Source: Ardenticatenaceae bacterium | GTDB lineage: Bacteria > Chloroflexota > Anaerolineae > Promineifilales > Promineifilaceae | Assembly: GCA_020634215.1 (NCBI GenBank) | Contig: JACKCD010000012.1 | Coordinates: forward strand, 56,035 to 120,034 | DNA: 64,000 nt | Reading direction: 5' to 3' | Shown: positions 48,429-57,700 of the stretch, piece by piece | How the letters are laid out: each line of letters begins with the position of its first letter | How positions within the stretch are numbered: the first letter of the stretch is position 1 | Notes under the pieces: model-generated | What the model saw: the letters and a program-made list of their open reading frames with translations, nothing else | Told to the model about the DNA's origin: nothing | The model's database searches: none | Made by a program: the position numbers and the translations under genes

Positions 48429-51400
48429 GTGACAAAACGGCCGTTTTCCCCACCCTTCCATCCCCTCCTCCACGCCTACCTGGCCGAACAAGCGCGGTGG
48501 CAGCGATTAACGGCCGTTTCCTCTCCACACCCTACTCCCCACTCCCTGCTGCAACAGCAACCACTGCCTACTCCCTACCGCCCCCTTACCCCCTTCACCC
48601 GCCACGATGCCCCCCTCTTCTTCGGGCGCGATGCCGTTACTCAGCGGCTTGTAGCAACCATCACCAGCCAGCCGCTGGTGGCATTGTTGGGGGAATCGGG
48701 CAGTGGCAAAAGCTCGCTCATCCATGCCGGGCTGCTCCCCCAGCTAGACCCGACCACGTGGCAGACAATGGTGGTGACGCTGGCAGAACGGCCGTTTCTC
48801 ACCCTCGCCCACGCCATTCTCAACCACCTTCCCCAGCCCCACACCACCAGCGAAGCCAACCAGCTCGCCGCCGCCCTCGCCAGCCAAACCATCACCCTGG
48901 CCGACCTACTGGCTCATTTCAACCGTCCCTATGACCAGCCCAAACGCTGGCTCATCATCGTCGATCAACTGGAAACCGTCCTGCCACCTGGTTCCCTTCC
49001 CGCTCCTACCCTCACCCTCTTTGACCACCTGTTGGGAACCCTCACCGCCGACAGCGGCAGCTTGGTCACACTGCTACTTGCCTTTCGCAGTGATGCCTTG
49101 GGTACAGCATTGCGCTACCCGCCGCTGGCCGTCGCTCTCTACGCCCACGACCTCCAGCTCACGCCGCTGTCCCAAGCCGCCCTCACCCGTGCTTGCGAAC
49201 AGCCGGCCGCCCGCTTTGGTATCTTTCTGGAAAATGGCTTGACCCAACGGCTGCGCGACGACATTGGCACCGATTTGCCCCTGCTGCAACTGACGTTGGC
49301 AACCCTGTGGGAAGGGCGCGAAAACGGCCGTTTAACTCACCAAAGCTACGAGAGCCACGGTACCGCCAGCGGCATTGTCACTCGCCACGCCGCCGCTACA
49401 CTGGCGCAACTGCCCACCAGCAGCCAGCCCGCCGCCCTCAGCCTGCTGCGCCAGCTTGCCACCGACCCCACCCCCTTCCCGCTCACCATGCTGCCCGCCG
49501 AAAATCTACCCTGGGTACAGACGCTCATTGCCTGCCGGCTGCTGGTTAGTGGAGAAGATGCCACCGCCCAACCCGTCATTCGTTTGGCGGCTCCCCACCT
49601 GCTGGCCGATTGGCCGCCCCTTCAGCCACACCAGCCAGCCACACCCGAACCGCCACAACCAGAACCTGTTCCTGTCACTGCCCCTCCCTTGCCCGATACT
49701 GCGCCACAGTTGCCCCGAAAACGGCGATTGGCGCGATTGACCCCGCTGTTTGGCTTACTGCTGCTGCTACTGTTGGCCCTGGGCTGGCTTGCTGCCAACA
49801 CACTGCAATCTGGCGACGACAAGTTGACCCAAGCCACGGCCGAGGCCGCCCAGGCGACCGTTGAGGTAGAGGTGGCGCAAGCCATGATTGCCGAATTTGA
49901 GCCAACCTCAACCGCACCGGCAACAGATGACCTGGCGCAAACAGTGCTGAATTTCACCCCGGACGAGACGCTGCTGCTGGCATATGAAGCGGTGACGCGG
50001 GCACGAGCCGCAGGCAGCGAACCGGCAGCAGCGGCGGTGGGGCGGCTTTACCAGGCACTGCTGATGCCGGTAAACCGAGGGGTGCTGCTGGGGCACACGG
50101 GCTGGGTAACGCACGTGGCCTACAACCCCAATGAAGAGATACTGTTGACGGTGGGGGCGGATAATACGGCGCGGCTGTGGGGCACAGACGGCCGTTTATT
50201 AGCCACACTCGACGGCCACCACGATTGGGTCACAAACGCCCTCTTCTCACCCGACGGCCAAACCATTCTCACCACCAGCGACGACGGCACAGCGCGGCTG
50301 TGGGACACATCCGGGCAGCAGCTTCAGCTTTTTGATGGGCATGAAGGGGGGATTGAAACGGCCGTTTTCTCCCCCGACGGGCAGCAAATTGTCACCGTGG
50401 GCAGCGATGGCTTCGCCCGCATTTGGCAGGGCGATGGCCGTTTGCTGGTTGAACTGGAGCATCTGGCCGGGGTGAGCGCCGTCGCCTTTAGCCCCGATGG
50501 GCAGCAGCTTGCCACCGGCAGCAACGATGGTCAGCTTTGGCTGTGGGAAACAAACGGCCGGCCGCAGGACGTGGTAGCCGGGCATCATGGCCGCATCCAC
50601 GCCATTGCCTACGCCCCCGATGGCAACAGTCTGGCAACCGTGGGCAGCGATGGCACCCTGCGGCTGTGGGATCGCAACGCCGATTCGCTGGGGATTGTGG
50701 CCGGTCATACCGATGCCGTTATGACAGTAGATTTTGCCCCCGATGGCAACACCATACTGACCGCCAGCAGTGATGGCACGGCGCGGCTATGGAATTGGGA
50801 GGGGGATGTGCTGGCGGTGATGCGTCACAGCAGTTGGGTTGTCAACGCCCGTTTCACCCTGGACGGCAACCAAATTCTGACGGCCGGCGGCGATGGGTTG
50901 GTGCGGCTGTGGAACCGCAGCGGGGAACTGCTCGGTGAATTTGTCGGCCACACCGATGGCGTAACCGATTTGGCTCTGGCTCCCAACGGGGTGGGGCTGG
51001 CGAGCAGCAGCCGGGACGGCACAGCGCGGCTGTGGCGGCTGGACGAGGCGGCGACAACGGTGCTGGCGCGGCTGGATGATTGGGTGACACAAACGGCCGT
51101 TAGCCCCGATGGGCAGCGGCTGGCAGTGGCGGGTCGGAATGGCGTGATTATGGTCTGGAAGCGAGATGGGCAGCAGGTGGCGCGGCTGCCCAGCCACACG
51201 GCATTGGTGACGGCACTGGCATTTTCCCCAAACGGCCGTTTGCTGGTCAGCAGCAGCCGCGATGGCAGTGCCAGGGTTTGGACAAGCGATGGGGAACTGG
51301 TAACAACGCTGGCAGGGCACGCAGATGCCGTCGAAAGCGTGGTTTTCTCCCCAGATGGCAGCCAACTGCTCACCGGCAGCACCGATGGTACGGCACGGCT

Positions 51401-52127
51401 GTGGGACACCGAAGGCGATTTGTTGGCAACACTGGCTGATAATGGCGGAGCGGTTCATGCTGTGGCTTTTGTTGGCTCACGGCTGGCAACAGCCGGGGCA
51501 GATGGGCAACTGCGGCTGTGGGAAAAAGACGGCCGTTTAGCCCACACCCTCAGCGGCCATACCGCCCCCGTGCTGGTACTAGCTTCCAGCCCCGATGGCA
51601 ACCAGCTTGCCAGCAGCAGCCAGGACGGCACGGCGCGGCTGTGGGATGCCGACGGCAAGCTGCTAGCAACCTTTACCGGCCACGGCGATTGGGTCAATGA
51701 CGTGGCTTTTCCCCCTGACGGGGAGCAGCTTCTGACGGCCAGCAGCGACGGCACGGCGCGGCTGTGGCAACTGGATGGCACCCCGCTGGCAACGCTCAGC
51801 GGCCATACCGGGCTGCTTTATTCGGCGCAGTTTAGCCAGGATGGCAACCTGATCGTGACGGCCAGCCGCGATGGAACGGCCAGATTGTGGAACAGCACTG
51901 GGGAGCCGCTGCTACGGCTGGATGGGCATCAGGATGTGGTAGAAAGTGCTGTTTTTGACCCCCAAGGCCAATTCGTGCTAACCGGCAGCCGAGACGGCAC
52001 GGCTCGCCGCTGGCCTATCTATACTGATTTAACACTGGTTTTGGCAGAAATCGAGGCTCATTTACGACCGTTGCTTAACGCGACCACCTGCTCTCCCACG
52101 CTCCCCTGCCCGACCCCCTCAGAGTGA
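48429..52127 (+). CDS. Membrane-anchored STAND-type NTPase with 16 WD40 repeats
   Basis: A 1232-residue protein. The N-terminal half is an nSTAND1-like NTPase with Walker A LLGESGSGKSSLIHAG (about residues 76-91) and Walker B RWLIIVDQLETVL (about 172-184). After a Pro-rich stretch comes one membrane helix (FGLLLLLLLALGWLAANTL, about 438-456). A linker helix is followed from about 555 by 16 WD40 units, nearly all ending D-G-x-A-R-L-W, enough for two propellers. The layout puts NTPase and propellers on opposite sides of the membrane. The start is GTG at 48429. A signalling or conflict role is inferred from the STAND family. Confidence 0.9.
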   Translation: MTKRPFSPPFHPLLHAYLAEQARWQRLTAVSSPHPTPHSLLQQQPLPTPYRPLTPFTRHDAPLFFGRDAVTQRLVATITSQPLVALLGESGSGKSSLIHAGLLPQLDPTTWQTMVVTLAERPFLTLAHAILNHLPQPHTTSEANQLAAALASQTITLADLLAHFNRPYDQPKRWLIIVDQLETVLPPGSLPAPTLTLFDHLLGTLTADSGSLVTLLLAFRSDALGTALRYPPLAVALYAHDLQLTPLSQAALTRACEQPAARFGIFLENGLTQRLRDDIGTDLPLLQLTLATLWEGRENGRLTHQSYESHGTASGIVTRHAAATLAQLPTSSQPAALSLLRQLATDPTPFPLTMLPAENLPWVQTLIACRLLVSGEDATAQPVIRLAAPHLLADWPPLQPHQPATPEPPQPEPVPVTAPPLPDTAPQLPRKRRLARLTPLFGLLLLLLLALGWLAANTLQSGDDKLTQATAEAAQATVEVEVAQAMIAEFEPTSTAPATDDLAQTVLNFTPDETLLLAYEAVTRARAAGSEPAAAAVGRLYQALLMPVNRGVLLGHTGWVTHVAYNPNEEILLTVGADNTARLWGTDGRLLATLDGHHDWVTNALFSPDGQTILTTSDDGTARLWDTSGQQLQLFDGHEGGIETAVFSPDGQQIVTVGSDGFARIWQGDGRLLVELEHLAGVSAVAFSPDGQQLATGSNDGQLWLWETNGRPQDVVAGHHGRIHAIAYAPDGNSLATVGSDGTLRLWDRNADSLGIVAGHTDAVMTVDFAPDGNTILTASSDGTARLWNWEGDVLAVMRHSSWVVNARFTLDGNQILTAGGDGLVRLWNRSGELLGEFVGHTDGVTDLALAPNGVGLASSSRDGTARLWRLDEAATTVLARLDDWVTQTAVSPDGQRLAVAGRNGVIMVWKRDGQQVARLPSHTALVTALAFSPNGRLLVSSSRDGSARVWTSDGELVTTLAGHADAVESVVFSPDGSQLLTGSTDGTARLWDTEGDLLATLADNGGAVHAVAFVGSRLATAGADGQLRLWEKDGRLAHTLSGHTAPVLVLASSPDGNQLASSSQDGTARLWDADGKLLATFTGHGDWVNDVAFPPDGEQLLTASSDGTARLWQLDGTPLATLSGHTGLLYSAQFSQDGNLIVTASRDGTARLWNSTGEPLLRLDGHQDVVESAVFDPQGQFVLTGSRDGTARRWPIYTDLTLVLAEIEAHLRPLLNATTCSPTLPCPTPSE

Positions 52128-52182
52128 GGGATTGGAGATTGGAGATTGATGAAGGTTCACAATCTCCAATCTCCATTTTTCT
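52127..52182. repeat. Heptamer-repeat hairpin, unit GGAGATT, with TGAAGGTTCA centre
   Basis: GGATTGGAGATTGGAGATTG faces CAATCTCCAATCTCC around ATGAAGGTTCA. It is nearly the same as the element at 13634-13703. It lies between the convergent WD40 and methyltransferase genes. Confidence 0.85.
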
Positions 52183-52190
52183 TGCACCCC

Positions 52191-53036
52191 CTACGGAACC
52201 GGAAAACACCCCACTTTATGTGCCACAAAAAGGCCAGTAGATTTGGTAATGTGGATGACTCCCTCATCGGCCAGCCGCTGCGTCAAATAACGCCGCAGTT
52301 TTTCCACATTCTGCGATTGATCCACGGCTTGGGAGGCAATGGTGGAGAACATATAGGCCACCAGCGGCTCTACTTCGTTGACCAGCAGGCTGTCATCGTA
52401 AACATATTGTTCAATTTGGTCAAACCAGGGGGCGAGGAGAAAACGGCCGTTTTCCAACCCAAACGCCAACCCCGCCCAACTTTGCCGCCCTTCACCCAAT
52501 AGATCGGGAAACACCACCTGCCCAATCTCATTTAGCTCCTGCAAATGAGCGTTGCCATTGGTTGCCGCCACCAACCGCCCCCCCGGGCGCAGCACCCGCC
52601 GAATCTCTTGCAGCCCTTTGTTGAGGTCTGGAACATGGTACAGCATATGGTTTGCCACTACCAAGTCAAACTGCTCATCAGAAAACGGCAGTTCCTCCAC
52701 ATTCGCCACGCGAAATTGAAACTGCCCATCGGTACCCAATAACGCCGCCTCCGCTTCCGACACCATGCCGGGGGAAAAATCGGTCAGCGTAATTTGGCAC
52801 CCCACCGGAATACGGTGTAAATGCCGCCGCCACAGCCAGCCAGGCCCTGCCCCCACTTCCAGCAACTGCATGTTGGCCGTCAGCGACAGCTTGTCCAGCA
52901 CCCAGGTAAACCAATCAACCGACGCTGTGCTAAAGCGCCGATGCAGTTCCGCCCGTGCGTTCAAATTGCTCGAATCTTTATATTGGCTACCACGCAGATG
53001 ATCTTTGTCTTGGTAGAGAGAGGGCAAATTATCCAT
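52191..53036 (-). CDS. SAM-dependent methyltransferase (class I)
   Basis: A 281-residue methyltransferase. Motif I is QLLEVGAGPGWLWRRHLHRI (about residues 57-76), motif II FRVANVEELPFSDEQFDLVV (about 108-127) and motif III ANHMLYHVPDLNKGLQEIRR VLRPGGRLVA, the classic UbiE/methyltransferase-11 pattern. The C-terminal ~90 residues vary and would carry substrate specificity. The substrate is unknown, and neighbours give no clue. Confidence 0.88.
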   Translation of the reverse strand: MDNLPSLYQDKDHLRGSQYKDSSNLNARAELHRRFSTASVDWFTWVLDKLSLTANMQLLEVGAGPGWLWRRHLHRIPVGCQITLTDFSPGMVSEAEAALLGTDGQFQFRVANVEELPFSDEQFDLVVANHMLYHVPDLNKGLQEIRRVLRPGGRLVAATNGNAHLQELNEIGQVVFPDLLGEGRQSWAGLAFGLENGRFLLAPWFDQIEQYVYDDSLLVNEVEPLVAYMFSTIASQAVDQSQNVEKLRRYLTQRLADEGVIHITKSTGLFVAHKVGCFPVP

Positions 53037-53193
53037 ATGTATCTCTTAATCATAGTTGATGAAACGACTCTAGCTTAACCGATCTTAAGTGTTCTTGCTT
53101 CTAGTTGCACAAAAAGTAGTACTATGGTACTATCATAGTCGGTTGTGTTGGTAGTTTGTATAGTCACCCTCACTCCAAAACCAGCTTCAGAAA

Positions 53194-53230
53194 ACAAAAA
53201 CCCCTTCGTTTAGCGAAGGGGTTTTTGTTT
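53194..53230 (-). terminator. Rho-independent terminator after the DUF1992 gene
   Basis: AACCCCTTCG and CGAAGGGGTT pair around a short TTTAG loop, with A and T tracts outside on both sides, so it can work in both directions. It lies about 27 bases after the stop of the minus-strand DUF1992 gene. Confidence 0.92.
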
Positions 53231-53256
53231 ACAGGTTATAAAATTTCTTTACAGGT

Positions 53257-53670
53257 CTAGAATTCCTGAATATCGCGGATATTAGCTTCCGGATCAATGG
53301 CTAATAGATGAAAATGAGGATTGGGAGCTTTTAGATTGAAGCTGCGGATACGCTTGTTAATCCCCCCAATAGCCTCCCGATAGACTTGCTTGGCTGCCCG
53401 CCAGCTATAGGCAGCTTCGCGGCTGCCATCATAACGCACCCATGTCCGTTTTAGCTGCTGTGTTGCTTTGTTAATTTGGGCTTCTATGCTACGTTTTTCT
53501 TCAACCCAGGGTAAGGTGTAGCCATTGCTTTGCAATATATCATGTGCAAGCTGCTCTTGTTGAGCAAAGGGGTTGCGTGTCAAATTAAGGGGCTTACCCA
53601 CGCCAGGTAAATTATTGAAATGACCCGCATCTTGGGCATCACGGATTTGCTCTTCAATATCAAAGCTCAT
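53257..53670 (-). CDS. DUF1992 (DnaJ-C28-like conserved domain) protein
   Basis: A 137-residue protein. The N-terminal part IEEQIRDAQDAGHFNNLPGV GKPL is the hallmark of DUF1992 (residues 5-28), followed by a helical charged region (KRSIEAQINKATQQLKRTWV). The domain occurs in J-domain protein DNAJC28 homologues without the J-domain in bacteria; its role is unknown. It is monocistronic, with its own terminator. Confidence 0.88.
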   Translation of the reverse strand: MSFDIEEQIRDAQDAGHFNNLPGVGKPLNLTRNPFAQQEQLAHDILQSNGYTLPWVEEKRSIEAQINKATQQLKRTWVRYDGSREAAYSWRAAKQVYREAIGGINKRIRSFNLKAPNPHFHLLAIDPEANIRDIQEF

Positions 53671-53863
53671 TTGTTTTTCTCCACTTTTACTTCAAGCAGA
53701 CAAGGCTTGTGAATTTCGTCACAAATATATTGTGAATATTATCACGAACAAGCCGCAGATTGTCAAGTAATTAACAAGGAGATGGTGCAACAAAACGGCC
53801 GTTTCTGCGTAAAGTCTCACAAATGTCAAACAATAAAACAGAACTGTGTTCTGAGGAGACTGA

Positions 53864-54055
53864 ATGATCACAATGAGAGACAAACGATTAGTACGGCAAA
53901 ATGGCATGATCGCCGGTGTGTGTGGTGGGTTAGCCGCTTATCTCGGCTGGAGTCCCTTCCTAGTACGGCTCATCTTTTTCTTGCTCTTGCTACCCGGTGG
54001 CCTTCCGGGGCTGCTCCCCTACCTCATTCTATGGGTTGTCATGCCGCGTCGTTAA
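53864..54055 (+). CDS. PspC-domain protein
   Basis: A 63-residue membrane protein. RLVRQNGMIAGVCGGLAAYL (residues 8-27) is the PspC signature with Gly-Val-Cys-Gly-Gly-Leu-Ala, followed by a hydrophobic segment (about 33-58) and a basic end. PspC domains sense or respond to membrane stress; this is the minimal stand-alone form. GAGGAG lies six bases before the ATG at 53864. Confidence 0.9.
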   Translation: MITMRDKRLVRQNGMIAGVCGGLAAYLGWSPFLVRLIFFLLLLPGGLPGLLPYLILWVVMPRR

Positions 54056-54056
54056 C

Positions 54057-54085
54057 AAAAAAGCCTGGATAATCCAGGCTTTTTC
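54057..54085. terminator. Bidirectional rho-independent terminator
   Basis: AAAGCCTGGAT and ATCCAGGCTTT pair around AA, with A and T tracts on the two sides. It lies between the converging PspC and deoxynucleoside kinase genes and can serve both. Confidence 0.92.
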
Positions 54086-54722
54086 ATTTTAGCGACAAAT
54101 AATCCCGCCCTTCCAGCCGATGCTCAATCATGTGCCAAATTTGCTCCAAATGGTCTTCATATTGAACATAATTTAGATTGTTGGTCTCAATGGTAAGAAC
54201 GGGGCATTTGCGGAAGCTGGCAGCCCAACTGTCATAAAGCCCGTTAAGCTGCATCAAATAGCTGTCGGCAATCGCCTGCTCATAATCTCGGCCGCGATGA
54301 ATGATGCGCTGACGCAGCGTTGGCACCGAAGCCCGCAGGTAAATCATGAGGTGAGGGGGCTTAAGCAGCGTTGTCATGGTTTGGTATAGCTCAAAATAGC
54401 AGCCCCAATCCCGTTCGCTCATGTGACCTTGCTGGTAGAGGTTGCGGGCAAAAATTTCGGCATCTTCATAAACACTGCGATCTTGAATGATGGATTGGTT
54501 TTGCTGAAGCAGCGCATAATGTTGTTGAAGCCGCCGCGAGAGGAAGAAGACCTGCGAATGGAAGCTCCATCGCTCCATATCCTGATAAAAGTCGGCTAGA
54601 TAGGGGTTTTCGGCCACGGCTTCAAACACGGGTTCCCACCCCAGCTTTTGTGAGAGCAGTTCAACCAGGGTGGATTTACCAACGCCGATGTTGCCCGCAA
54701 TGGTGATGAAGTAGTGGGTCAT
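54084..54722 (-). CDS. Deoxynucleoside kinase (dAK/dGK type)
   Basis: A 212-residue kinase. P-loop ITIAGNIGVGKSTLVELLSQ (residues 7-26), the EAVAENPYLADFYQD region (35-50), the DRS motif IIQDRSVYEDAEIFARNLYQ (about 79-98) and the Arg-rich lid IIHRGRDYE (about 140-148) are all of the Bacillus deoxyadenosine/deoxyguanosine kinase type. It phosphorylates deoxynucleosides in salvage. Its start overlaps the end of the GNAT gene by four bases. Confidence 0.93.
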   Translation of the reverse strand: MTHYFITIAGNIGVGKSTLVELLSQKLGWEPVFEAVAENPYLADFYQDMERWSFHSQVFFLSRRLQQHYALLQQNQSIIQDRSVYEDAEIFARNLYQQGHMSERDWGCYFELYQTMTTLLKPPHLMIYLRASVPTLRQRIIHRGRDYEQAIADSYLMQLNGLYDSWAASFRKCPVLTIETNNLNYVQYEDHLEQIWHMIEHRLEGRDYLSLK

Positions 54723-55225
54723 ACGCCAACCACCTGGCTACGTCGTTCCAAGATAACAGTATCACGCCATATGCCGTGATGCTGGGCAATGTGGTGACGC
54801 CGGCCGAGCAGGCGAAAGCCACACTGCTGATGAATGGCAACACTGGCTTCGTTTTCGGGAAAAATGCTTGCCATCAGCGTCCACACGCCTGCTTCTTCAG
54901 ATGCCAGCACCAACGCTTGCAACAATGCCTTGCCCACGCCCTGCCCCCTGGCGTCGTCACCTACATAAACGCTGACCTCGGCCACGCCAGCGTAAACGGC
55001 GCGTTTGGAAATAGGGCTGAGGGCAGCCCAGCCAAGCACGTCATCGCCAGATTTGGCAACGAGGCGGCAGTCGGGGCGTTTACCAGCGTCCCAGGTTTCC
55101 CAATCGGCAGTAACGGCCGTTTCAAACGTCGCATTCCCCGTCGCAATCCCCTCGGCATAAATTCGCTGTACGGCCGGCCAGTCGCTGGCCTGCATCGGCA
55201 CAATCACAAACCCACCCATCATCAT
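54719..55225 (-). CDS. GNAT N-acetyltransferase, phosphinothricin-acetyltransferase-like
   Basis: A 168-residue acetyltransferase. IVPMQASDWPAVQRIYAEGI (residues 8-27) and the acetyl-CoA loop YVGDDARGQGVGKALLQALV (about 88-107) with the ending FRLLGRRHHIAQHHGIWRDT fit the PAT/MnaT group, which acetylates phosphinothricin or methionine derivatives. The natural substrate is not known. It overlaps the deoxynucleoside kinase gene by ATGA. Confidence 0.88.
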   Translation of the reverse strand: MMMGGFVIVPMQASDWPAVQRIYAEGIATGNATFETAVTADWETWDAGKRPDCRLVAKSGDDVLGWAALSPISKRAVYAGVAEVSVYVGDDARGQGVGKALLQALVLASEEAGVWTLMASIFPENEASVAIHQQCGFRLLGRRHHIAQHHGIWRDTVILERRSQVVGV

Positions 55226-55348
55226 TAATCTCCAAAAAGAATATCCATATCACGGGTTGTCAACACAAGCCAAGTATACAAAAGTTGCTTGGTGCTGGCG
55301 ACACGCTTTGTTTGCGAATGCTTGACAACGGTTTTACAATGGGCTGGT

Positions 55349-56590
55349 ATGCGTAGGTCAAAGGCAACGCTTTTTCAACTGCGGCAGTGCGACCCGGTGG
55401 CCTGGACAGTGCTGTTGAATAGTCAGCCGGATGTGGAAGGTGTGGAAGTAACGGCCGTTACCGAACAACCGCTCCCCAGCCTCATGCTGCTAACCGGCGG
55501 CAGCGAAAGCAAACGCACCCGCTATACTCTCACCCTGGCCGACCACACCGACCCCATCACCTTCATCAGCAAACAAACCAACGCTGCCGAAGTCAACTTC
55601 TACCAAACCTTTGCCAAACAATTTCCCTATTTGGCACCCACGCCGCTGCTGGCCGAAACCAGCGGTCTCAACGGCTGGATCATCACTGATGACGTTCCCA
55701 ATCATTTTCCACCCCACACTTGGCGGCACAATGACGTCGAAGACATCATTGGCGACCTGGCCGCCTTTCACGCCACCTATTGGGACACAACCGACACCCT
55801 GGCTGACCTTGGCTGGTTAAGTCACTTTATCAGTCGGGAGCAAAAGCAGTACACGTGGGAGGCACTAAAAAAGCAAAAAGCTATTTTCTTTGACGAAGGC
55901 CCTGGTGCCATTTTGTCCGAACACGCCATTAACCACGTGGGGCGGCTCGCGCCGGTTCTGTTGGAAGCGGCTAACGGCTTGGTTGTGATGCGAACCCTAG
56001 ACGGCTGGCCCGGTGTGCTGGGGGAAAGCCATCTACAAGCCGCCGCCGATCTCCTTGATGACCCGGTGCCGATGTTGGAGCCGCTGCTTGACCTACCTGC
56101 CACCTTGCTCCACGGTCACCCCCACCCTTACCAATGGTCTGTCACGCTATTTGACCAGCGTCGTTTGTTTAACTGGAATAAACCGACCCTTGGCCCCGGC
56201 ATTCTGGATCTTGTTTTCTTTTTAGAGCAGTTTGACTTGCTTTATCATCCCGAAAGCCAGGCGTTATTTGTGCGGCAGGAACGGCCGTCTAGCGAAGAAA
56301 CCATCGTAGACAGCTACCTCCTTGCCCTGTCCGCCGAGCTTGGCAGCCAAAGCCAAACCCGCGACGTACGCCGCGCCCTGGCCGCCGCCCGCTGCCTCTA
56401 CGTCCTCACCACCAGCTTCCCCCATTTTGCCAGTTGGTTCAACGACATGCCCAACCGCTACGTTTGGCAGCGCATCAACCGCATGAGCGACGAAGAGCTG
56501 CAAAACAGCCAATTTAGCCTTCTCGCCGCCTACCGCCCCTATCTCAGCGGCCTCTTCCAACGTTTTCTCCAATCCTATTACGCGCTCTAA
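55349..56590 (+). CDS. Aminoglycoside-phosphotransferase-fold protein with altered catalytic loop
   Basis: A 413-residue protein of the APH/choline-kinase fold. A nucleotide-binding beta region (about 55-100) leads to LLDLPATLLHGHPHPYQWSV (about residues 245-264), the Brenner-loop position where active members have HGDxxxxN; here it is HGHPHPYQ. The metal-binding Asp is replaced by Trp-Asn in LFNWNKPTLGPGILDLVFFL (about 271-290), though the later Gly-Pro and Leu-Asp are kept. It may be an inactive or unusual kinase. The start is uncertain; the frame is open from 55289. Confidence 0.7.
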   Translation: MRRSKATLFQLRQCDPVAWTVLLNSQPDVEGVEVTAVTEQPLPSLMLLTGGSESKRTRYTLTLADHTDPITFISKQTNAAEVNFYQTFAKQFPYLAPTPLLAETSGLNGWIITDDVPNHFPPHTWRHNDVEDIIGDLAAFHATYWDTTDTLADLGWLSHFISREQKQYTWEALKKQKAIFFDEGPGAILSEHAINHVGRLAPVLLEAANGLVVMRTLDGWPGVLGESHLQAAADLLDDPVPMLEPLLDLPATLLHGHPHPYQWSVTLFDQRRLFNWNKPTLGPGILDLVFFLEQFDLLYHPESQALFVRQERPSSEETIVDSYLLALSAELGSQSQTRDVRRALAAARCLYVLTTSFPHFASWFNDMPNRYVWQRINRMSDEELQNSQFSLLAAYRPYLSGLFQRFLQSYYAL

Positions 56591-56685
56591 CCAACCTCTG
56601 ATAAACTTTCCCTGCTCAAATCCGTAAAGTATCTAAACGTGACTTCAGCTAAAATTGCTTGTCCAAAGAGCGAAGGAGAATAGCT

Positions 56686-57180
56686 TTGTCCCTGATTTTG
56701 CAATCACTCACCTTTGGGTTAATCATCGCCTTTATGGTTGTAGGGCTGGTGGGCATTGTCATTCCGGTGCTGCCGGGGATGCTGCTCATCTGGCTTTCCA
56801 CCCTATTTTTTGTCATCGTTTCCGGTTTTGACGCGCTTTCTGGGTGGGCATTTGCCGTCATTACCCTCATTGCCTTTGTCACAGGAACGGCCGATTTTTG
56901 GCTCTCGTCCTGGGGTGCCCAACGCAGCGGGGCTTCCAAACGTTCCTTGCTGCTCGGTTTTATCGGCAGCATCATCGGCACGCTCCTCTTGCCGCTCATC
57001 GGCACCATCATCGGCTATGGGGTGGGCATTTTGCTCAGCGAATACCAACAACACCGCGATTGGCGCGGCGCATGGCAGGCGAGTTTGGGGGGTGTAGCAG
57101 GCTGGGGGTTGGCAACGGCCGTTCAGCTTGGCGGAGCGATTCTCATCATTATCATCTTTGTCTGGCAAGTATTAACTTGA
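56686..57180 (+). CDS. DUF456 family membrane protein
   Basis: A 164-residue membrane protein with several helices and the DUF456 pattern: LVGIVIPVLPGMLLIWLSTL (about residues 19-38) and a second, Gly-rich half with LGFIGSIIGTLLLPLIGTII (about 86-105). Function is unknown. The start is a TTG at 56686 with AAGGAG eight bases upstream; the open frame reaches back to 56659. Confidence 0.87.
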   Translation: MSLILQSLTFGLIIAFMVVGLVGIVIPVLPGMLLIWLSTLFFVIVSGFDALSGWAFAVITLIAFVTGTADFWLSSWGAQRSGASKRSLLLGFIGSIIGTLLLPLIGTIIGYGVGILLSEYQQHRDWRGAWQASLGGVAGWGLATAVQLGGAILIIIIFVWQVLT

Positions 57181-57198
57181 TCATTTGTGGTTTAGCCA

Positions 57199-57258
57199 GA
57201 GATTGGAGATTAGAGATTGGAGAGCAGAGATTTTGAATCTCCAATCTTCAATCTCCAA
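57199..57258. repeat. Heptamer-repeat hairpin, unit GGAGATT / AATCTCC
   Basis: GAGATTGGAGATTAGAGATT and GGAGAG on the left face AATCTCCAATCTTCAATCTCC (two parts: AATCTCCAATC, TTCAATCTCC) on the right. It lies between the two small membrane protein genes. Confidence 0.83.
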
Positions 57259-57287
57259 AATCCCTAAACCATAACAAACCTCTATAT

Positions 57288-57647
57288 ATGACTATAGACA
57301 CCATTCAAACCTATGCCCTGTATCTAATCGGCACCATGATGGTTGCCCTCATCTTGGCAATCATTCTCTTCCTCTTTGCCATCTGGCGCATGAAGCGCAT
57401 TGACATCCCCCAAGATTTGGGCTTCATGGAAACCCTGCGCTACACGCCCTTCATTGTTGTCCTGTTTATAGACTTGCTAGATCTGTCGCTGGATTTTCTC
57501 GCCGCCCCCTTCGCCTGGGTCATCCTCGACCGGCTCGGCCTCAAAGCCTTGCGCGGCTTCTCCACCATCGAAGCCCTCATCCCATTTACCGGCCCTATCC
57601 CCACCCTGACCCTAAGCTGGATTTTTGCTCGCTTGGTTCGAGATTAG
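57288..57647 (+). CDS. Small membrane protein, unknown function
   Basis: A 119-residue protein with a strong N-terminal membrane helix (residues 9-32), a short cytoplasmic basic stretch (AIWRMKRIDIPQDLGF) and two weaker hydrophobic segments (about 50-75 and 98-115). It was not recognised. It follows the DUF456 gene on the same strand, separated by a heptamer hairpin, and ends at another. Confidence 0.6.
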   Translation: MTIDTIQTYALYLIGTMMVALILAIILFLFAIWRMKRIDIPQDLGFMETLRYTPFIVVLFIDLLDLSLDFLAAPFAWVILDRLGLKALRGFSTIEALIPFTGPIPTLTLSWIFARLVRD

Positions 57648-57700
57648 AGATTTGTGATTGGAGATTGTGAACCTTCATCAATCTCCAATCTCCAATCCCT
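57648..57700. repeat. Heptamer-repeat hairpin with inverted TGAACCTTCA centre
   Basis: GATTGGAGATTGTGAACCTTC on the left (split: GATTGGAGATT, GTGAACCTTC) faces ATCAATCTCCAATCTCCAATC on the right. Its centre is the reverse complement of that at 13660 and 52150, so it is the same element in the other orientation. It separates converging genes. Confidence 0.83.
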
